Position numbers and translations under genes: made by a program. From Notospermus geniculatus (Eukaryota > Nemertea > Pilidiophora > Heteronemertea > Lineidae), in contig NMRB01000050.1 in assembly GCA_002633025.1 (NCBI GenBank), forward strand, positions 338,698 to 402,697: a DNA stretch of 64,000 nt, written 5' to 3'. Shown piece after piece: positions 35,164 through 45,458 of the stretch. The stretch's first letter is position 1, and each line of letters starts with the position of its first letter. The notes below the pieces were generated by a model that saw only the letters and a list, made by a program, of their open reading frames with translations, was not told the origin of the DNA and made no database searches.

Positions 35164-35378
35164 AACCCTAGAGCGCCGTTTTTTTCTCAACTTTTCCTTC
35201 CCCCGTGACCGGGTTTTTTTCTCTCGAAAAAAACGTTTTTTCCGAAAAAAGAAAAATTGCCAAAAATGAATGTGTTTTGAAATTTTAATTTTATGGCCTT
35301 TACCGAGTATACTCGGTAATGGTCCTTAAAAAGAGAATTGTTGCTCCGAGTATACTCGGTAACGGCGCTCTAAGGGTT
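35164..35378. mobile_element. MITE 'AACCCTAGAGCGCCG', 215 bp
   Basis: The ends aaccctagagcgccgtt and aacggcgctctaagggtt are inverted. The interior is A/T-homopolymer rich and carries two perfect palindromes: ttaccgagtatactcggtaa (35300-35319) and ccgagtatactcgg (35346-35359). It directly abuts the TTAA bordering the next element. Confidence 0.8.
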
Positions 35379-35579
35379 AAAGCTGACGTGAACGAACGAA
35401 AAGCCCCCATGCGACGAGCAAGAGAATTGCAAACGCCCCGCAAACACCTCAAACGAAGGCTCAGGACATGATAGACCCCATGAGGCCAGGAGGGCGCCAC
35501 CTTATTTGTCTCCGAGCTGTCAAGGTGTCAACATCCTCTGGGGAGCTCCTGCTGAACACTTTTTTTGAAAGAAAAAAGT

Positions 35580-35652
35580 TTGACCCATCAGGGAATCGAA
35601 CCCGCGCCTTGTTATCTCTGTTCCACCGTGTTCCCCATTCGGCCAACGAACT
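35580..35652 (-). repeat. tRNA-like polymerase III module, left arm
   Basis: On the minus strand the A box TGGCCGAATGG (35634-35644) and B box GGTTCGATTCC (35592-35602) are about 31 bp apart, then the sequence reads cctgatgggtcaaacttttt. The T run would end a polymerase III transcript. The acceptor stem does not pair well, so it is tRNA-derived rather than a functional tRNA. Confidence 0.65.
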
Positions 35653-35752
35653 TGTTGGAACACTTCGCATATTTTCTTTTATTCGTAGTATTATTATTAC
35701 GCAAGTCGAAGGCCTACGTCCATGACAAACACAAATCATGTCTCTGTTAGTT

Positions 35753-35827
35753 GGCTCGTTGGCCGAGTGGACAGAGCGGTGGATTACACATCAAAAGATC
35801 GACGGTTCGAATCCCGTCTAAATGACT
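35753..35827 (+). repeat. tRNA-like polymerase III module, right arm
   Basis: A box TGGCCGAGTGG (35760-35770) and B box GGTTCGAATCC (35804-35814); the T stem gacgg/ccgtc pairs, as does a D stem gccg/cggt. The putative acceptor ggctcgt does not pair with taaatga, arguing against a working tRNA. A run of eight T follows 7 bases later. Confidence 0.7.
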
Positions 35828-36615
35828 ACTTTTTTTTCTTTGAGTAGTGTAAGAGGTATCCGGAGATGTTGACAGCTCTGTTGCCTGAAGGCAAATAAGG
35901 TTGCGCCCTCCTGGCCTCGTGGGGTCTATCATGTTCTGAGCCTTCGTTTGAGGCGTTTGCAGGGCGTTTGTAATTCTCTTGCTCGTCGCATGGGGGCTTT
36001 TCGTTCGTTCACGTCAGCTTTAAATTCAGGAAATGTACTCTTAGAATGCCTCGCATTGTAATATACTGAAACGTGTATTAAATGCTGTTAAAGAGATTTC
36101 GGCCTGTCTTTGTCGCGAATCATCATCAGATCTACACCAAGCCCTGCTGTGGGAGGCTGCGAGAGGCCTCAGTTGCATCCTGACAGAGTATTATCATAAC
36201 TACAATTTTGAGGCTTGCTGAAATTCACAACGTTAAAAAGTGTAACAACAACTGCTCAGGTTGTTCACACCTTGCAATTAGAAAATTGCACAACGGGAGC
36301 AAGAGAGCCGTTTACAGCTCGTTTTATTGTTTGAGTGCCTCATCCCAAACAAAATCAATTGATCATGATTACCAGCAGATTGCCCCGTTAAGTTAATCTA
36401 ATCAACGACAGGCATCATTTGACATCGCGAAGTTCATGCGCTGTCCAATCAATGATGAGCTATGATGGGGAAAATGAGGAGTTTAGGCGTGATTTATTGT
36501 CTTGGGTGTGGGTGCTCTTTACCATCTCCTGGGTGTCACTTTCAGTTTCATCTTATGTGGCCCTTTGTCAAACATGGACAGTAGATCGCTCAGTCAGTCA
36601 TGTCAGTTGCTTCTA

Positions 36616-36893
36616 CAGTACGTTTCACAATTGACCTACCTTTATCCCCGTACCTTCCGCGTAGGTCACGTGGAAGGTACACTTCAGTTCATTGCGTATG
36701 GTAGGGTTGCGTCACGTGTCTCTTCTGCGTGACGTCCGCGCATCACGGGCGGTTGACATTACGTCTTCACTGCGTGCCTTTCACGATGGCTCGCGACGTC
36801 CGCGGATGATACGAGGTGGGTACTCGCATGACACTGCATGTGGTACGTGGATGGTGCGCGATGCGGAAGGGAGGTCAATTGTGCAACGTACTG
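36616..36893. mobile_element. TA-flanked GC-rich MITE family, copy C (278 bp)
   Basis: CAGTACGTTTCACAATTGAC at the left and ...caattgtgcaacgtactg at the right are inverted, with TA at 36614-36615 and 36894-36895. It is the most complete copy. The interior has cgtgacgtccgcgcatcacg and cgcgacgtccgcgg. Confidence 0.9.
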
Positions 36894-37121
36894 TACATAT
36901 TTTGAAATGTAACATAAACATAGGGTATGTTGTTGGCAATGTTGAAATGCCTTGGACCGAGGAGGTCAGTTGTTGTCTGTGGCGGTATATCGAGGGGCGG
37001 TATGACGAGAGTGGACTGTAGTTGCTTAGCAATGCGTCCACTGCAATCTGAGTTGAAATGATATGGTCCCCTGGTGAGCAGGCAACTTGCCATGTGGTGT
37101 TGACTGAAAACTGTAGCCTGT

Positions 37122-37364
37122 AGCCCTTGTTACACTACATAAAAAACCCGTGTCGAACCCGGGTTTTTTCTGTCCGCACCTGTTAAAAACGCGGTGTAAT
37201 AATCCCCTCCGAGCTCGAACGGTTTTTGGAGGGCTTAATTTAGGTCCCCGTCACAAAATGTGAGTAGTGTTGACGGGCGCCGGGCCTCAGGAGGGATTTT
37301 TCACAGCCGGGCTAGACCCGGGTGTCAAAAAACCCGGGGATTTCAATGTAGTGTAACCACGGCT
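37122..37364. mobile_element. MITE 'AGCCCTTGTTACACTACAT', TGT duplication
   Basis: The left end AGCCCTTGTTACACTACAT and right end ATGTAGTGTAACCACGGCT are inverted. TGT is found on both sides (37119-37121 and 37365-37367). A further internal stem aaaaaacccg-tcgaacccgg/cccgggtgtcaaaaaacccg lies next to the ends. It shares the AGCCC tip with several other elements here. Confidence 0.85.
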
Positions 37365-37689
37365 TGTGATTCCTGTGAGTGCTGAAGAGCTGACATGGCC
37401 TGAACTTCCAAAGTTATTTGATGTCAATTCCAGCTCCAAGGGCCCCTTGATGTTGGACGCCATGATTTGATTCTTGCATGGGAATGAAATCATTGCAATC
37501 AATTTCTTCATCACCTTCCATGTGTCATTAAGCGTAATTTCACGCCTGAACTTTCTTGGTGTCACAAAATGCTGGTGTTGACGGTAACTGCATGTGAACG
37601 CAATGATGCGCAAAAAACTCGCAAATGATCGATCTTTGGCATGGCGCTCCTGCATGATGATGGTACGAAGTCCACATATGACGCTCACA

Positions 37690-37863
37690 CAGGCGCAAAT
37701 CCAGAGGGGGGAGCCCCGGGTGCGCACCTCCCCTTTTGGTCTGAAATCTGTAAAATTGACCATGAAATTCTGGAATTTGGAGCAAATCATTGAAATTCAC
37801 CACAGATTTCAAGTTCCTAGCACAGGACACCCCCTCTTTTCCCAAATCCTGGATCAGCCCCTG
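37690..37863. mobile_element. hAT-like MITE, copy 2
   Basis: It runs from CAGGCGCAAATCCAGAGGGG to ggatcagcccctg with the family core tgaaattctggaatttgg-agcaaatcattgaaattcac. It matches 5879-6095 and 51676-51843. The target duplication is not evident. Confidence 0.75.
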
Positions 37864-38116
37864 CATTCAGTACATGTAGTTCCCTTGCCTCAATCCACAA
37901 GGCAATGGGGAGCCTTGCTTCGATGGAGGGCAGCACCCCAAAACCCGGTCCTATACAATGGACGCCTTTTGTGTGGGAAATGGAGAGATGTCAGTTTCAT
38001 TTCAATAGTTTTAACCACTAGTGACACCTATTGAGGAAGTCGGCTTGGGTCCCGATTGAGTCAGTGGTGCTGTTCGCTTCGTGGATATGGGTGGTACCTT
38101 GGTCTACAGGTCAAAC

Positions 38117-38330
38117 CGGCACAGCAAAATGTGACCCGGCACAGCAAAATGAGTCGGAAGTCGCACAGAAGAAGACCGAAGGTGGAACCAGACAGCAACC
38201 ACAGAAATCGACGAAGTCAAATTTCACAATGGGCAGACAATCCTGAAATCAGCAAACCGTTGGTGTCACCTTGGACATGTTGGGTCTTCTTGTGTGCGCA
38301 TTCCGACTCATTTTGTCGTGCCGGGTCACA
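38117..38330. mobile_element. Foldback MITE 'GTGACCCGGCACAG'
   Basis: gtgacccggcacagcaaaat followed by gagtcggaa on the left (from 38131) is matched on the right by ttccgactcattttgtcgtg-ccgggtcac (38301-38329). Inside, gcacagaagaagacc pairs with ggtcttcttgtgtgc. The left tip is locally duplicated. It is possibly related to the TGTGACCC family at 28577 and 41143. Confidence 0.75.
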
Positions 38331-38877
38331 ATTGTTCATTTGGGGCCAAACTTACTGCAGGGTTTAAGGATTTTGAACCTTCTCCGCCAGTGAATTGTTT
38401 TCCAAGGAATAATGCAACCATTTTCCAACAAGGCTGATGAGGAGAGGAGCATGTTGGCTCAAAGATAAACGGTTCATCATCACCTTATTATCAGGTGGTT
38501 TAGCAAACAATTTACTAAACATTTCACTAACTGTGTGTGGGGACCCCAAGGAACGCTGATGGTTTTCACTGTAGCGTTCACTTTCAGGTTTACGTTTCAC
38601 CTCGCTGGGATAAATAGCTGGAGGTGTGTAGATGTAGTGGCGAAAAAATGGGATGATTTTTGAAATCGACACGTACTCTGTCACTTGAGAGTTACAATAT
38701 TGTTACTTTGTAGGAAGAATACGAAAGGATACTGGTTTCTTCTTGTGTTTAGCCATATGTCTGAAGTGTGCTCCTGGTTTGATTTATAAGCAATGCATTG
38801 ACTGGGTGAACGAAATTGGCAAGGAACTGTATGTGTATCGTGGTGAAATATACTCAGGAAATTCTGTTCCTGCGGGT

Positions 38878-39110
38878 GCACACTTGCACATGAGGAACTT
38901 TAGAGCCGTCAGAGGCCGCTACGAGTTACCGGTCCCAGAACGTCATGAAATTTGACGTCACAGGGCAGAAATGCATGCCACAACGTCGTCCATAATGACG
39001 TGGGCGCCGTGGCTCACGCACTTGACACCAAATTTTGCGACGTTCTAGGACCGGTAACAGGCGGCCTCTTACGGCCACCGACGGCAGAAAAGTTCCCCAT
39101 TGCACACAGT
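38878..39110. mobile_element. Foldback element, about 233 bp
   Basis: The left arm gcacacttgcaca...aggaacttt...gccgtcagaggccgc...gttaccggtcc-agaacgtc is mirrored by gacgttctaggaccggtaac...gcggcctcttacggcc...aaaagttccccattgcacac. The arms are about 85 bp. Confidence 0.8.
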
Positions 39111-39194
39111 ATTTGGCAGTTTTCACATCATTGTGGCCGAAGGTACTTAGTTGAACTCAGGAATGTGACCAGATCACATTTACCAAAAGATAGT

Positions 39195-39262
39195 GGTGTT
39201 GCACAACACTAGATAAAGCCAGTCAGCCATGACGCTGGCTGCCGAGGGTTGTGCAACATTCT
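39195..39262. repeat. Short inverted repeat GTTGCACAAC
   Basis: gttgcacaac and gttgtgcaac flank a gccagtcagccatgacgctggc hairpin. It is likely a small structured insertion. Confidence 0.5.
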
Positions 39263-39354
39263 TATTTGTGACCACACCATTACAGTTCAGTGACAAGAGG
39301 TCAGCCAAGTACTTTTGGTCAGATCGACCTGAAAAACACTATAATCCTGTATTA

Positions 39355-39510
39355 AGTGGCCCATACATGATCAATATTGTTGCACAATATGAGGATACAA
39401 AAATGGGCAATATTATTGATAATCCTTCTACCCATCATGCCAGAAAAGCACATGACCCTATTTGGGCCAATATTGTGCAATAATATTGGATGGTATTTAT
39501 ATGGGCCGCT
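39355..39510. mobile_element. MITE 'AGTGGCCCATAC', copy 2, TTA duplication
   Basis: agtggcccatacatgatcaa at the left, atgggccgct at the right, with TTA on both sides (39352-39354 and 39511-39513). The interior matches 25071-25210 (gaggat, acccatcatgccagaa, gggcc-atattgtgcaataa). Confidence 0.9.
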
Positions 39511-39609
39511 TTACTTTCTGCCGTTATTCTGCCTCCGTCAATGGCACTTTATCACAATGCAATCCGGTCAAGAGGCCTTTTTATAGTCCCGTAGTCATGG
39601 TAATGGACA

Positions 39610-39700
39610 TTCTGTATAAGGACCCCCAAAGTTCAGTCTCAAATTGCTTATTTCTCCTCATTTTGACCTAAGTAATCAGGACACCTGTAAAATAAGGACA
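39610..39700. repeat. Dispersed repeat 'AAGGAC...CTCTCTATTAAGG', copy 1
   Basis: aaggacccccaaagttcagtctcaaat...cattttgacctaagtaatcaggacacct is homologous, in opposite orientation, to 46391-46515. It may be a fragment of a Tc1-like MITE. Confidence 0.55.
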
Positions 39701-40350
39701 TTATGCACTCTACCAGTTCGACAGGGCCCTCAGAAATGTTCCACTGTTGTTGGTAACTCTGAATGAATCATTGTTTAGCCAAATCAGAAAACGTGGCCGC
39801 CAATTAAAAATTTAGTGTCTTCTTCGGTCCACGCTTCGGATGAATCCACTATTAAACTTACGCTGTCATGGCGATGCCTCTTATCTGTAAACGGCATTAA
39901 GATGCCACGTCCAAACATTGCCCAGATGTCAGATAAGAAAAAAACGATGCAAAAAGTAGCCAGATATCATGATGCAGTTAGCAGTATCGGCGAAAGTTTC
40001 TGGTGTATGAAATCTATGCCTGCACTTAGCTTTCTTTGCTGCTTTTAGAGTGTTGTGTGAATTTCGGGCCAAACAATCACAACGACGGATGGAAAACACA
40101 GGAAATTGAAGGTTTTGCCCGTCTGCTTTTCATCAGTTTGATGTTTTGCATCGAAAAGAACTAATTTTGATGTCGTTTGTGACAAAACAAAGTGGACCTT
40201 TCATCCCCTGCACCTCAGAGAGAATCACAAAATAAAGTCAGATTTATGCAAGACTGTGGCCTGTTCAACTGACAATCGTGTTGGAATAAATAAACTGCTA
40301 TTGTGGCGGGTGAGCTGGTGCAGGTGATGCAAGGTGACGTCAAAAAGACA

Positions 40351-40487
40351 GGGCCGTATGCACCAAGATTATCTTGAACTCAGGTTGAGCCACAACTTTT
40401 CAGTTGTCACATGATGCCCTGGCAAACCTGAACAATTGAAAAGCTACAACCTGAGTTGAAGATAATCTTTGTTGGTGCATACGACCC
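40351..40487. mobile_element. MITE 'GGGCCGTATGCACCAA', 137 bp
   Basis: GGGCCGTATGCACCAAGATT with atcttgaactcaggttg at the left; the right arm is its reverse complement ending ttggtgcatacgaccc. A second inner pair (acttttcagttgt / acaattgaaaagct) closes the hairpin. The tip is shared with 57596-57682. Confidence 0.8.
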
Positions 40488-40499
40488 TTGTGTTGAGCT

Positions 40500-41142
40500 T
40501 GTGGTCATCAGTGCAGTTTTCCCTGACTTTTTTTCGCGTAACTCGACTATGATCGCTCGACACACAAGGCGCAGGGTCATGAAGAACAGTTCGGGCACCT
40601 GTTTTTCTGGGAACTCTTTCTTTGCTGAAGCCAATTTTGACAAAAAAATGAAACCATGAAAACAACTTGTAAAAGTCACCTGAAGCCCTCATCAGGTATT
40701 TGTTGGAAAGCACCGAGGGGGCTTCCTTTTCATTGAATACCTGTGTTTGTGACAGGGTTCTGCTAGGCCTATTTTAGGACTTGGTAGGAAGTAGTTTATC
40801 ACAATTGTCACTGGCACTGGAGAGTGAAGATGGGTATCTAGGTGAGTTTGTTTTGTCTGTTAGTGTCTGATAACTGAACATTATTCAATCCGTCAGCTAC
40901 AGCAGGATGCTGGAGTTGCCGTATCATCATTGACCATCATTACCTCATCTGTCCTGAAAGAAATCAAGTAACTATTTTGTGAACTTGGTTTCACTTCGTT
41001 CAGAGCTCAGTAAGAATGTGAACTTTAAAAGTCTACCGTGCACGAGGATACAACAGTCAATTTTCATTGCCCGGGCAGCAAATACTGCCAAAACTTAAAC
41101 TTTGATTGTCATGTGATTTGAGAGCCCGTGCTGATTGGTAAA
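40500..41142. other. No feature recognised
   Basis: Short frames only, no paired repeats. Confidence 0.4.
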
Positions 41143-41345
41143 TGTGACCCGTCGCAGAAAAATCAGTCCCTGTCGCTCAGAAGGTGAGCCTCAATGAACT
41201 AAGATGACATTAGGGGAAAATAGAAAAAATAGATTGTTTCAGATTTTATAATAGACCGACATATTGATTGAAATTGACAAACATTTGGTCTTATCCTGCC
41301 AAGAGCGACATGCGTCTGGTTTTGCTGTGATGAGTCACATTTATG
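41143..41345. mobile_element. Repeat family 'TGTGACCC', copy 2
   Basis: It starts aatgtgacccgtcgcagaaaa and ends gctgtgatgagtcacatt, an inverted pair. The interior parallels 28577-28786. No coding capacity. Confidence 0.6.
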
Positions 41346-41929
41346 ACAAACAATGTTGTCTGTTCCTCTTGCCAGAAGGAACAGGTGACTCGTGACCAGT
41401 GGGGGTAGCAGGCCCCTCATCATGGCCAGGGTGTAAAAATTGCCTGTTGCTTCTGCTGTTGTGTCCTCCATCTCTGCTCTGTGTGTTATCGTGATTCAGA
41501 TGGGTAGGGGATGTCATACTACTGTCGTGGTGTCCACCTCATCTTCAACTTCAAATTTACATTGATGTTGTACGAGACATTATGGGCAAGTGCTGCCAAC
41601 TTGAAGTGGAATGAAAAGAAATCTGTATGCATAATCTTGTGAAATGAATTTGTTAATCGTTAGTGAAGGGGACTTGATGTTGGATGGGAGTGCAGAGAAA
41701 AGTATAAGTCTGAAGTTAACTGTCGTTAATCCATTGTATTCTTGAAATCATATGGGTTTTTGTGAAATCCAATTTTCTATGAATTCATGAATAGTTGAAG
41801 AAGTGAGAATTGGTGGTATGTACGATACAGTTGTGAACCGTATCGTAGAATGAACCGGAGCAGTAGTTTTGGTCGGATGATTCTTGAAGGCCAGATTCTG
41901 TTGGATTGGGACCTTCTGGCCTACCTTTC

Positions 41930-42123
41930 CAACAAAGATGGTGGCCTACTACAGTTCTCCCGCATGACGTCGTGGCCATTCACTTCCAAGGCATCCTCTC
42001 AGTCATTTTACCTAAACTTTGTGCCCACTTGACCAGCCTTAATTTGCCAGCCGGCCATTGGATGGTAAGCTTTTGACGTCATAAGTGAGAACTCTTAGAC
42101 CGCCATCTTTGTTGGAAAGGTCA
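41930..42123. mobile_element. MITE family 'AGACCTTTCCAACAAAGATGG', copy 2
   Basis: cctacctttccaacaaagat at the left and atctttgttggaaaggtc at the right are inverted; the arms include agttctc and tgacgtc. It shares internal words with the copy at 60026 (ttgtgccca, ttgaccagc, tgccagccg). Confidence 0.85.
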
Positions 42124-42372
42124 GTGATAAGATGACCACATTCAATCATTGGGTTTTTGGGGATCAGAGCATTTTGGGCCTTTCACCATCCTCCCACCGT
42201 CCTCCCACAGCAGAGGTTTTACCTCGCACTGGTTGATCATCCACCCTAACACTTTATGTGTGCATGAGCACATGAAGAGGAGTGAGACCCTGCTGGAGGA
42301 GGATGGCTTTCAACTACTGTTACATTCTTCGGTCATGACATTTGCTCATCGTCTCTGACCTACCAATCTGGA

Positions 42373-42620
42373 GCCCGATAGCCGAGTGGTAATTACGTCT
42401 GCTCAGCAAGCGGCAGATCCCGAGTTCAAATCCAGCCCGGGCCAAATGGGATTTCATTCCTGGGTCTTCACATCCGTCGCATGGGACAGTAAGCCGTGGG
42501 GCCTAGTGTGACTTATTTCTTTCTAAGTCCAAGTAAAAGACCCCATCCAAGTGAGGAACATGAGTAGCTCTTCCGTACTTACCGGGGTCATGCTATGGCT
42601 TGAACTGCGTCAAGTCACAC
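42373..42620 (+). mobile_element. tRNA-derived SINE, copy 1
   Basis: The head reads gcccgatagccgagtggtaa with A box TAGCCGAGTGG (42379) and B box GAGTTCAAATCC (42422), ending ccagcccgggcca. The acceptor gcccgat/cccgggc pairs at about five of seven positions, so the parent tRNA is still recognisable (probably a Leu/Ser type). The body contains catgggacagtaagc and aaagaccccatccaagtgag-gaacatgag. A second copy lies inverted at 43242-43478. Confidence 0.8.
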
Positions 42621-43131
42621 CCTTCAGTCTTCTTTGTGAATTGTTTCATTTAAAAGACTTTTCCAGAAGCTGCATTGATGCACAGAACGTGCCCCATCCT
42701 TGATTTCTGTCACCTTAGTGCATGTAAATCTTGACCGATCCCACTTCTAAAATATTCTTTTGCATCCGAGAGCATCATTGCTCTGTACCCGAGAATCTTC
42801 GCTATCCCGCGCTGATTGGGTATTCAAGCATCTATTTGAGATTTGGGATCTTAGCGAATCTGAAGAGCAAATCGACGGCGATGTTCGATAATTTAAGCGG
42901 GGGAGGAGAATTAATGCGCACAAGTATGATTTATATTCATAGGACTTCGAGTGTGCCGTCTGAACTCTGCCGTGATTGCACGAGTCAATTCATTTTAAAG
43001 GGACAATAGGCAGAATCACTTTCACTCTTGTATCGAATTGAATCAGGTTTCCTCATGTTCACGTACAGTAGCCTTCAAATTGTTTTGTATTTGTCTGTTT
43101 CCATCAGGGCTGAAGCCATAGCACTCTTGGC

Positions 43132-43241
43132 CAGGGCCGACCACACAGAAAGTGCCTATCGGCAGTTTAGTTAATGGGAAAATGCGTTAACTGCCAATAG
43201 GCACTGGTAGCACTATCGGACTTTCTGTGCGGTCGGCCCTG
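43132..43241. mobile_element. MITE 'CAGGGCCGACC', 110 bp
   Basis: The ends cagggccgaccacacagaaa and tttctgtgcggtcggccctg are inverted. Inside, gtgcctatcggcagtt pairs with aactgccaataggcac. It abuts the SINE copy at 43242. Confidence 0.85.
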
Positions 43242-43478
43242 TAAGTATGGAAGTGGCCATCTCAGCTTCTCATGTTCCTCACTTGGATAGGGTCTTTTTC
43301 TTGCCCTTGCATAGGAACCAGACACTGACACTAGTGACAGCTTGCTGTCCCATGCGACAGACGTGAAGAGCCAGGGATGACTGATCCCATATTGCCCAAG
43401 CTGGATTCGAACCCGTGCTTTGCCACTTGCTTAGCGAACATGATAAAAACCACTCTCCTAGAGTAGGCCTTTCTATAA
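43242..43478 (-). mobile_element. tRNA-derived SINE, copy 2 (minus strand)
   Basis: On the minus strand the B box GGGTTCGAATCC (43402-43413) and an A-box-like taggagagtgg (about 43450) are followed by the same body words as copy 1: catgggacag-aagc, aaagaccctatccaagtgag-gaacatgag, ccatacttac. It ends exactly where the MITE at 43132-43241 begins. Confidence 0.8.
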
Positions 43479-43479
43479 G

Positions 43480-45160
43480 GAATGAAGGCGGTACAGATCA
43501 AGTTGAAGACATGATCCCACCACCAATTTCCCTTCTGAATCAATTGTCATGATTATAGCACCAAGTACGCCAAAGTACAAGGCACGCAATTGTCTCTGAG
43601 AGGTTAATCTCAGGAATCCATTACGCCGAGCTGCAAGACGCCTTCCTACGAACGCGACAATTTGATGAGATGCTGTTTGAAATTGCGATGCTAGAATGCC
43701 ATTATGTGATTGAAGTCTTTAGAAATCGTCCGTAGCTGCCGGAACAAACTGCCATGCTGCATGAAGGGAATTGACACGTTCTGTTGGGTTCAACCTAAGA
43801 TGATCGTTATTCACAATACATTCAAGTGTAATATCCTTTGTAGAATACAGTTTGATGAAGCGAACCCAGCGAGTACTCCTTGGTTTCATGGGTGCAGCAT
43901 TGGTAAGGGTTTAATGTTAGCTGCCGTGAGCATAATTCTGAAGGTGTGTCCTTTTATTGCTAATTCAGGACTTAGCTTCCTTCTAACTCTATTGAGATTT
44001 TAGCTTTGTGAAATTAAGATTGAAACTGACTTTAGGATGGGCCAAAACTTATTACCCAAATAAATCTTTGTGACTTAAAATGACTTAGATTAGTATGAAA
44101 TCAGGCTGTGGGTCATTTGCATTAGGGGAGGAATTTTCAAGAGATGTCAAGATAGAGGGCCCAAATTTTTCCCTAAGTACAGAACATCCATTACTGTGTA
44201 CGGGGAGAGTAACTGGGGGAGTATGCGGCAGTGTTTGAGCGTCAGACTTAAAACCAAGATGTCTCACGTCTTCAATTCCTGGCCCGGTCGCCAATGTAGG
44301 CTATTTCAACTATTCTGAAAGTTCAAGTGATGCACTGTAGAAGTGCCTTCTAGAGAGACTGGGGTACGCGACTTAAGACACCAAGCATCTGCCACCGACG
44401 CCTGATCATTTAGACGCTGACATCATTGTATTCGTTCATACCACTGCGACAAGCCTGCGTTCTGGTGGCAGGATTCTCGCTAGACCATTCAGAGCCCCAT
44501 GATTGGACGCCGACACAATCATCCTTCGAGCTTCAGCTTTGAACGCCACATCCTGAAAATTTGATCGCGCGTGGGGCAATGAAGTAACAATCCAGCTTTA
44601 GAGCGGAAAGTGCTTTCTAAAGCATCGCATTCTTGGTGTGCGCAGGGAGAGTAATTGCTGCTGACATTTTGTTTTGGAGAAGCCTGTAAATCACCTGCTT
44701 TAATACTTATCTAGCCGCCTGTAGTGGCGAGTTCTTGAAAGTACTGCGCGCTATAAACATTTCCAATCATTCCTAATCATCTCAGATCAGGGAGGCAGAT
44801 TTCCAAGTCTTGATTTCTCGAAGTTGACTCATGATGTTGACCAGTACACAAACTGGTAAGACTGCCTGATGCCTGATGCACTCAGGTTGCCTACTTCTGG
44901 ACTTGGAATAAGTATGGCGCTGTGTCAAGACTTTCTCTGAAACATGCTACTCCTATTCGATGGATGTGAACTAAACTTTATGTTCTTGTGGATGAAAATG
45001 ATTAGTATGGTTGCATGGCCTTTGTACCAAGTGGAGGGGAGGATCCAGGTTTTTTTGCAGGGAGCTAGGGGGTCTCGTTGAAGCGCCTGCGCAAAGTGGG
45101 TCTGGGGGTTCCCCAGAAAATAATCGAAATGTTCTGACATAGAGGATTTCTGGCCAATCC
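43480..45160. other. No gene recognised; tRNA-like fragment inside
   Basis: At 44205-44293 the plus strand resembles a decayed tRNA-Leu-type head: ggcagtgtttgagcgtcaga, anticodon-loop-like cttaaaa, a variable-arm-like aagatgtctcacgtc, ttcaattcc and a terminal cgcca. It is probably a SINE relic. A weak hAT-like end (ggatccagg) lies near 45041. Other frames are short. Confidence 0.4.
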
Positions 45161-45164
45161 AGAT

Positions 45165-45376
45165 GAAAGGGGCTGTTCATTTTCGTCACTTGAGGAATCT
45201 TGAGTTGTGAGCCTTGGAAAAACAGAAAAAGCTATGCACTTGCAAATTGCAGGGATTATTTGTTGTGCTGTACAGAATAATTGCTGCAATTTGCAGCTTC
45301 ATAGCTTTCTCCATTTTCTCAAGGATGACAATTCAGATTCCTCAACTACTCTAAAGAAAATGAACAGCCCCTTCTT
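45165..45376. mobile_element. Foldback element, about 212 bp
   Basis: aaaggggctgttcattttcg...cttgaggaatc...aaaagctatg...gcaaattgcag is mirrored by ctgcaatttgc...catagctttc...gattcctcaa...aaaatgaacagccccttct. The arms are about 90 bp with moderate divergence. Confidence 0.8.
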
Positions 45377-45411
45377 TGTTTGGACCCGAAAGCAGGTGGG
45401 GCCAGATCATG

Positions 45412-45458
45412 TGGACCCCTTGATCGACATCTGCGGACCCCTTGATCGACATCTGAAA
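45412..45458. repeat. 22-bp direct repeat x2
   Basis: ggaccccttgatcgacatct occurs twice, at 45414 and 45436. Confidence 0.8.

Larger units (their letters stand above)
35381..36019. mobile_element. TTAA-flanked foldback with a tRNA-like module in each arm, 639 bp
   Basis: The long inverted arms begin AGCTGACGTGAACGAACGAA at 35381 and end with its reverse complement at 36019. Both sides carry TTAA (35377-35380 and 36020-36023). The outer about 150 bp of each arm are nearly identical (gcccccatgcgacgagcaag, caggagggcgc). Further in, both arms contain a diverged tRNA-like block with A and B boxes, followed outward by a T-rich run and a shared gatgttgacac/agct word. About 95 bp of unpaired sequence lie in the centre. 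There is no transposase frame. It could be a MITE that captured a SINE, or two SINEs head to head. Confidence 0.85.

Noticed and set aside
35753-35827. Functional tRNA gene
   Set aside because: A and B boxes and T stem are present, but the acceptor stem does not pair and the block lies inside a foldback element.
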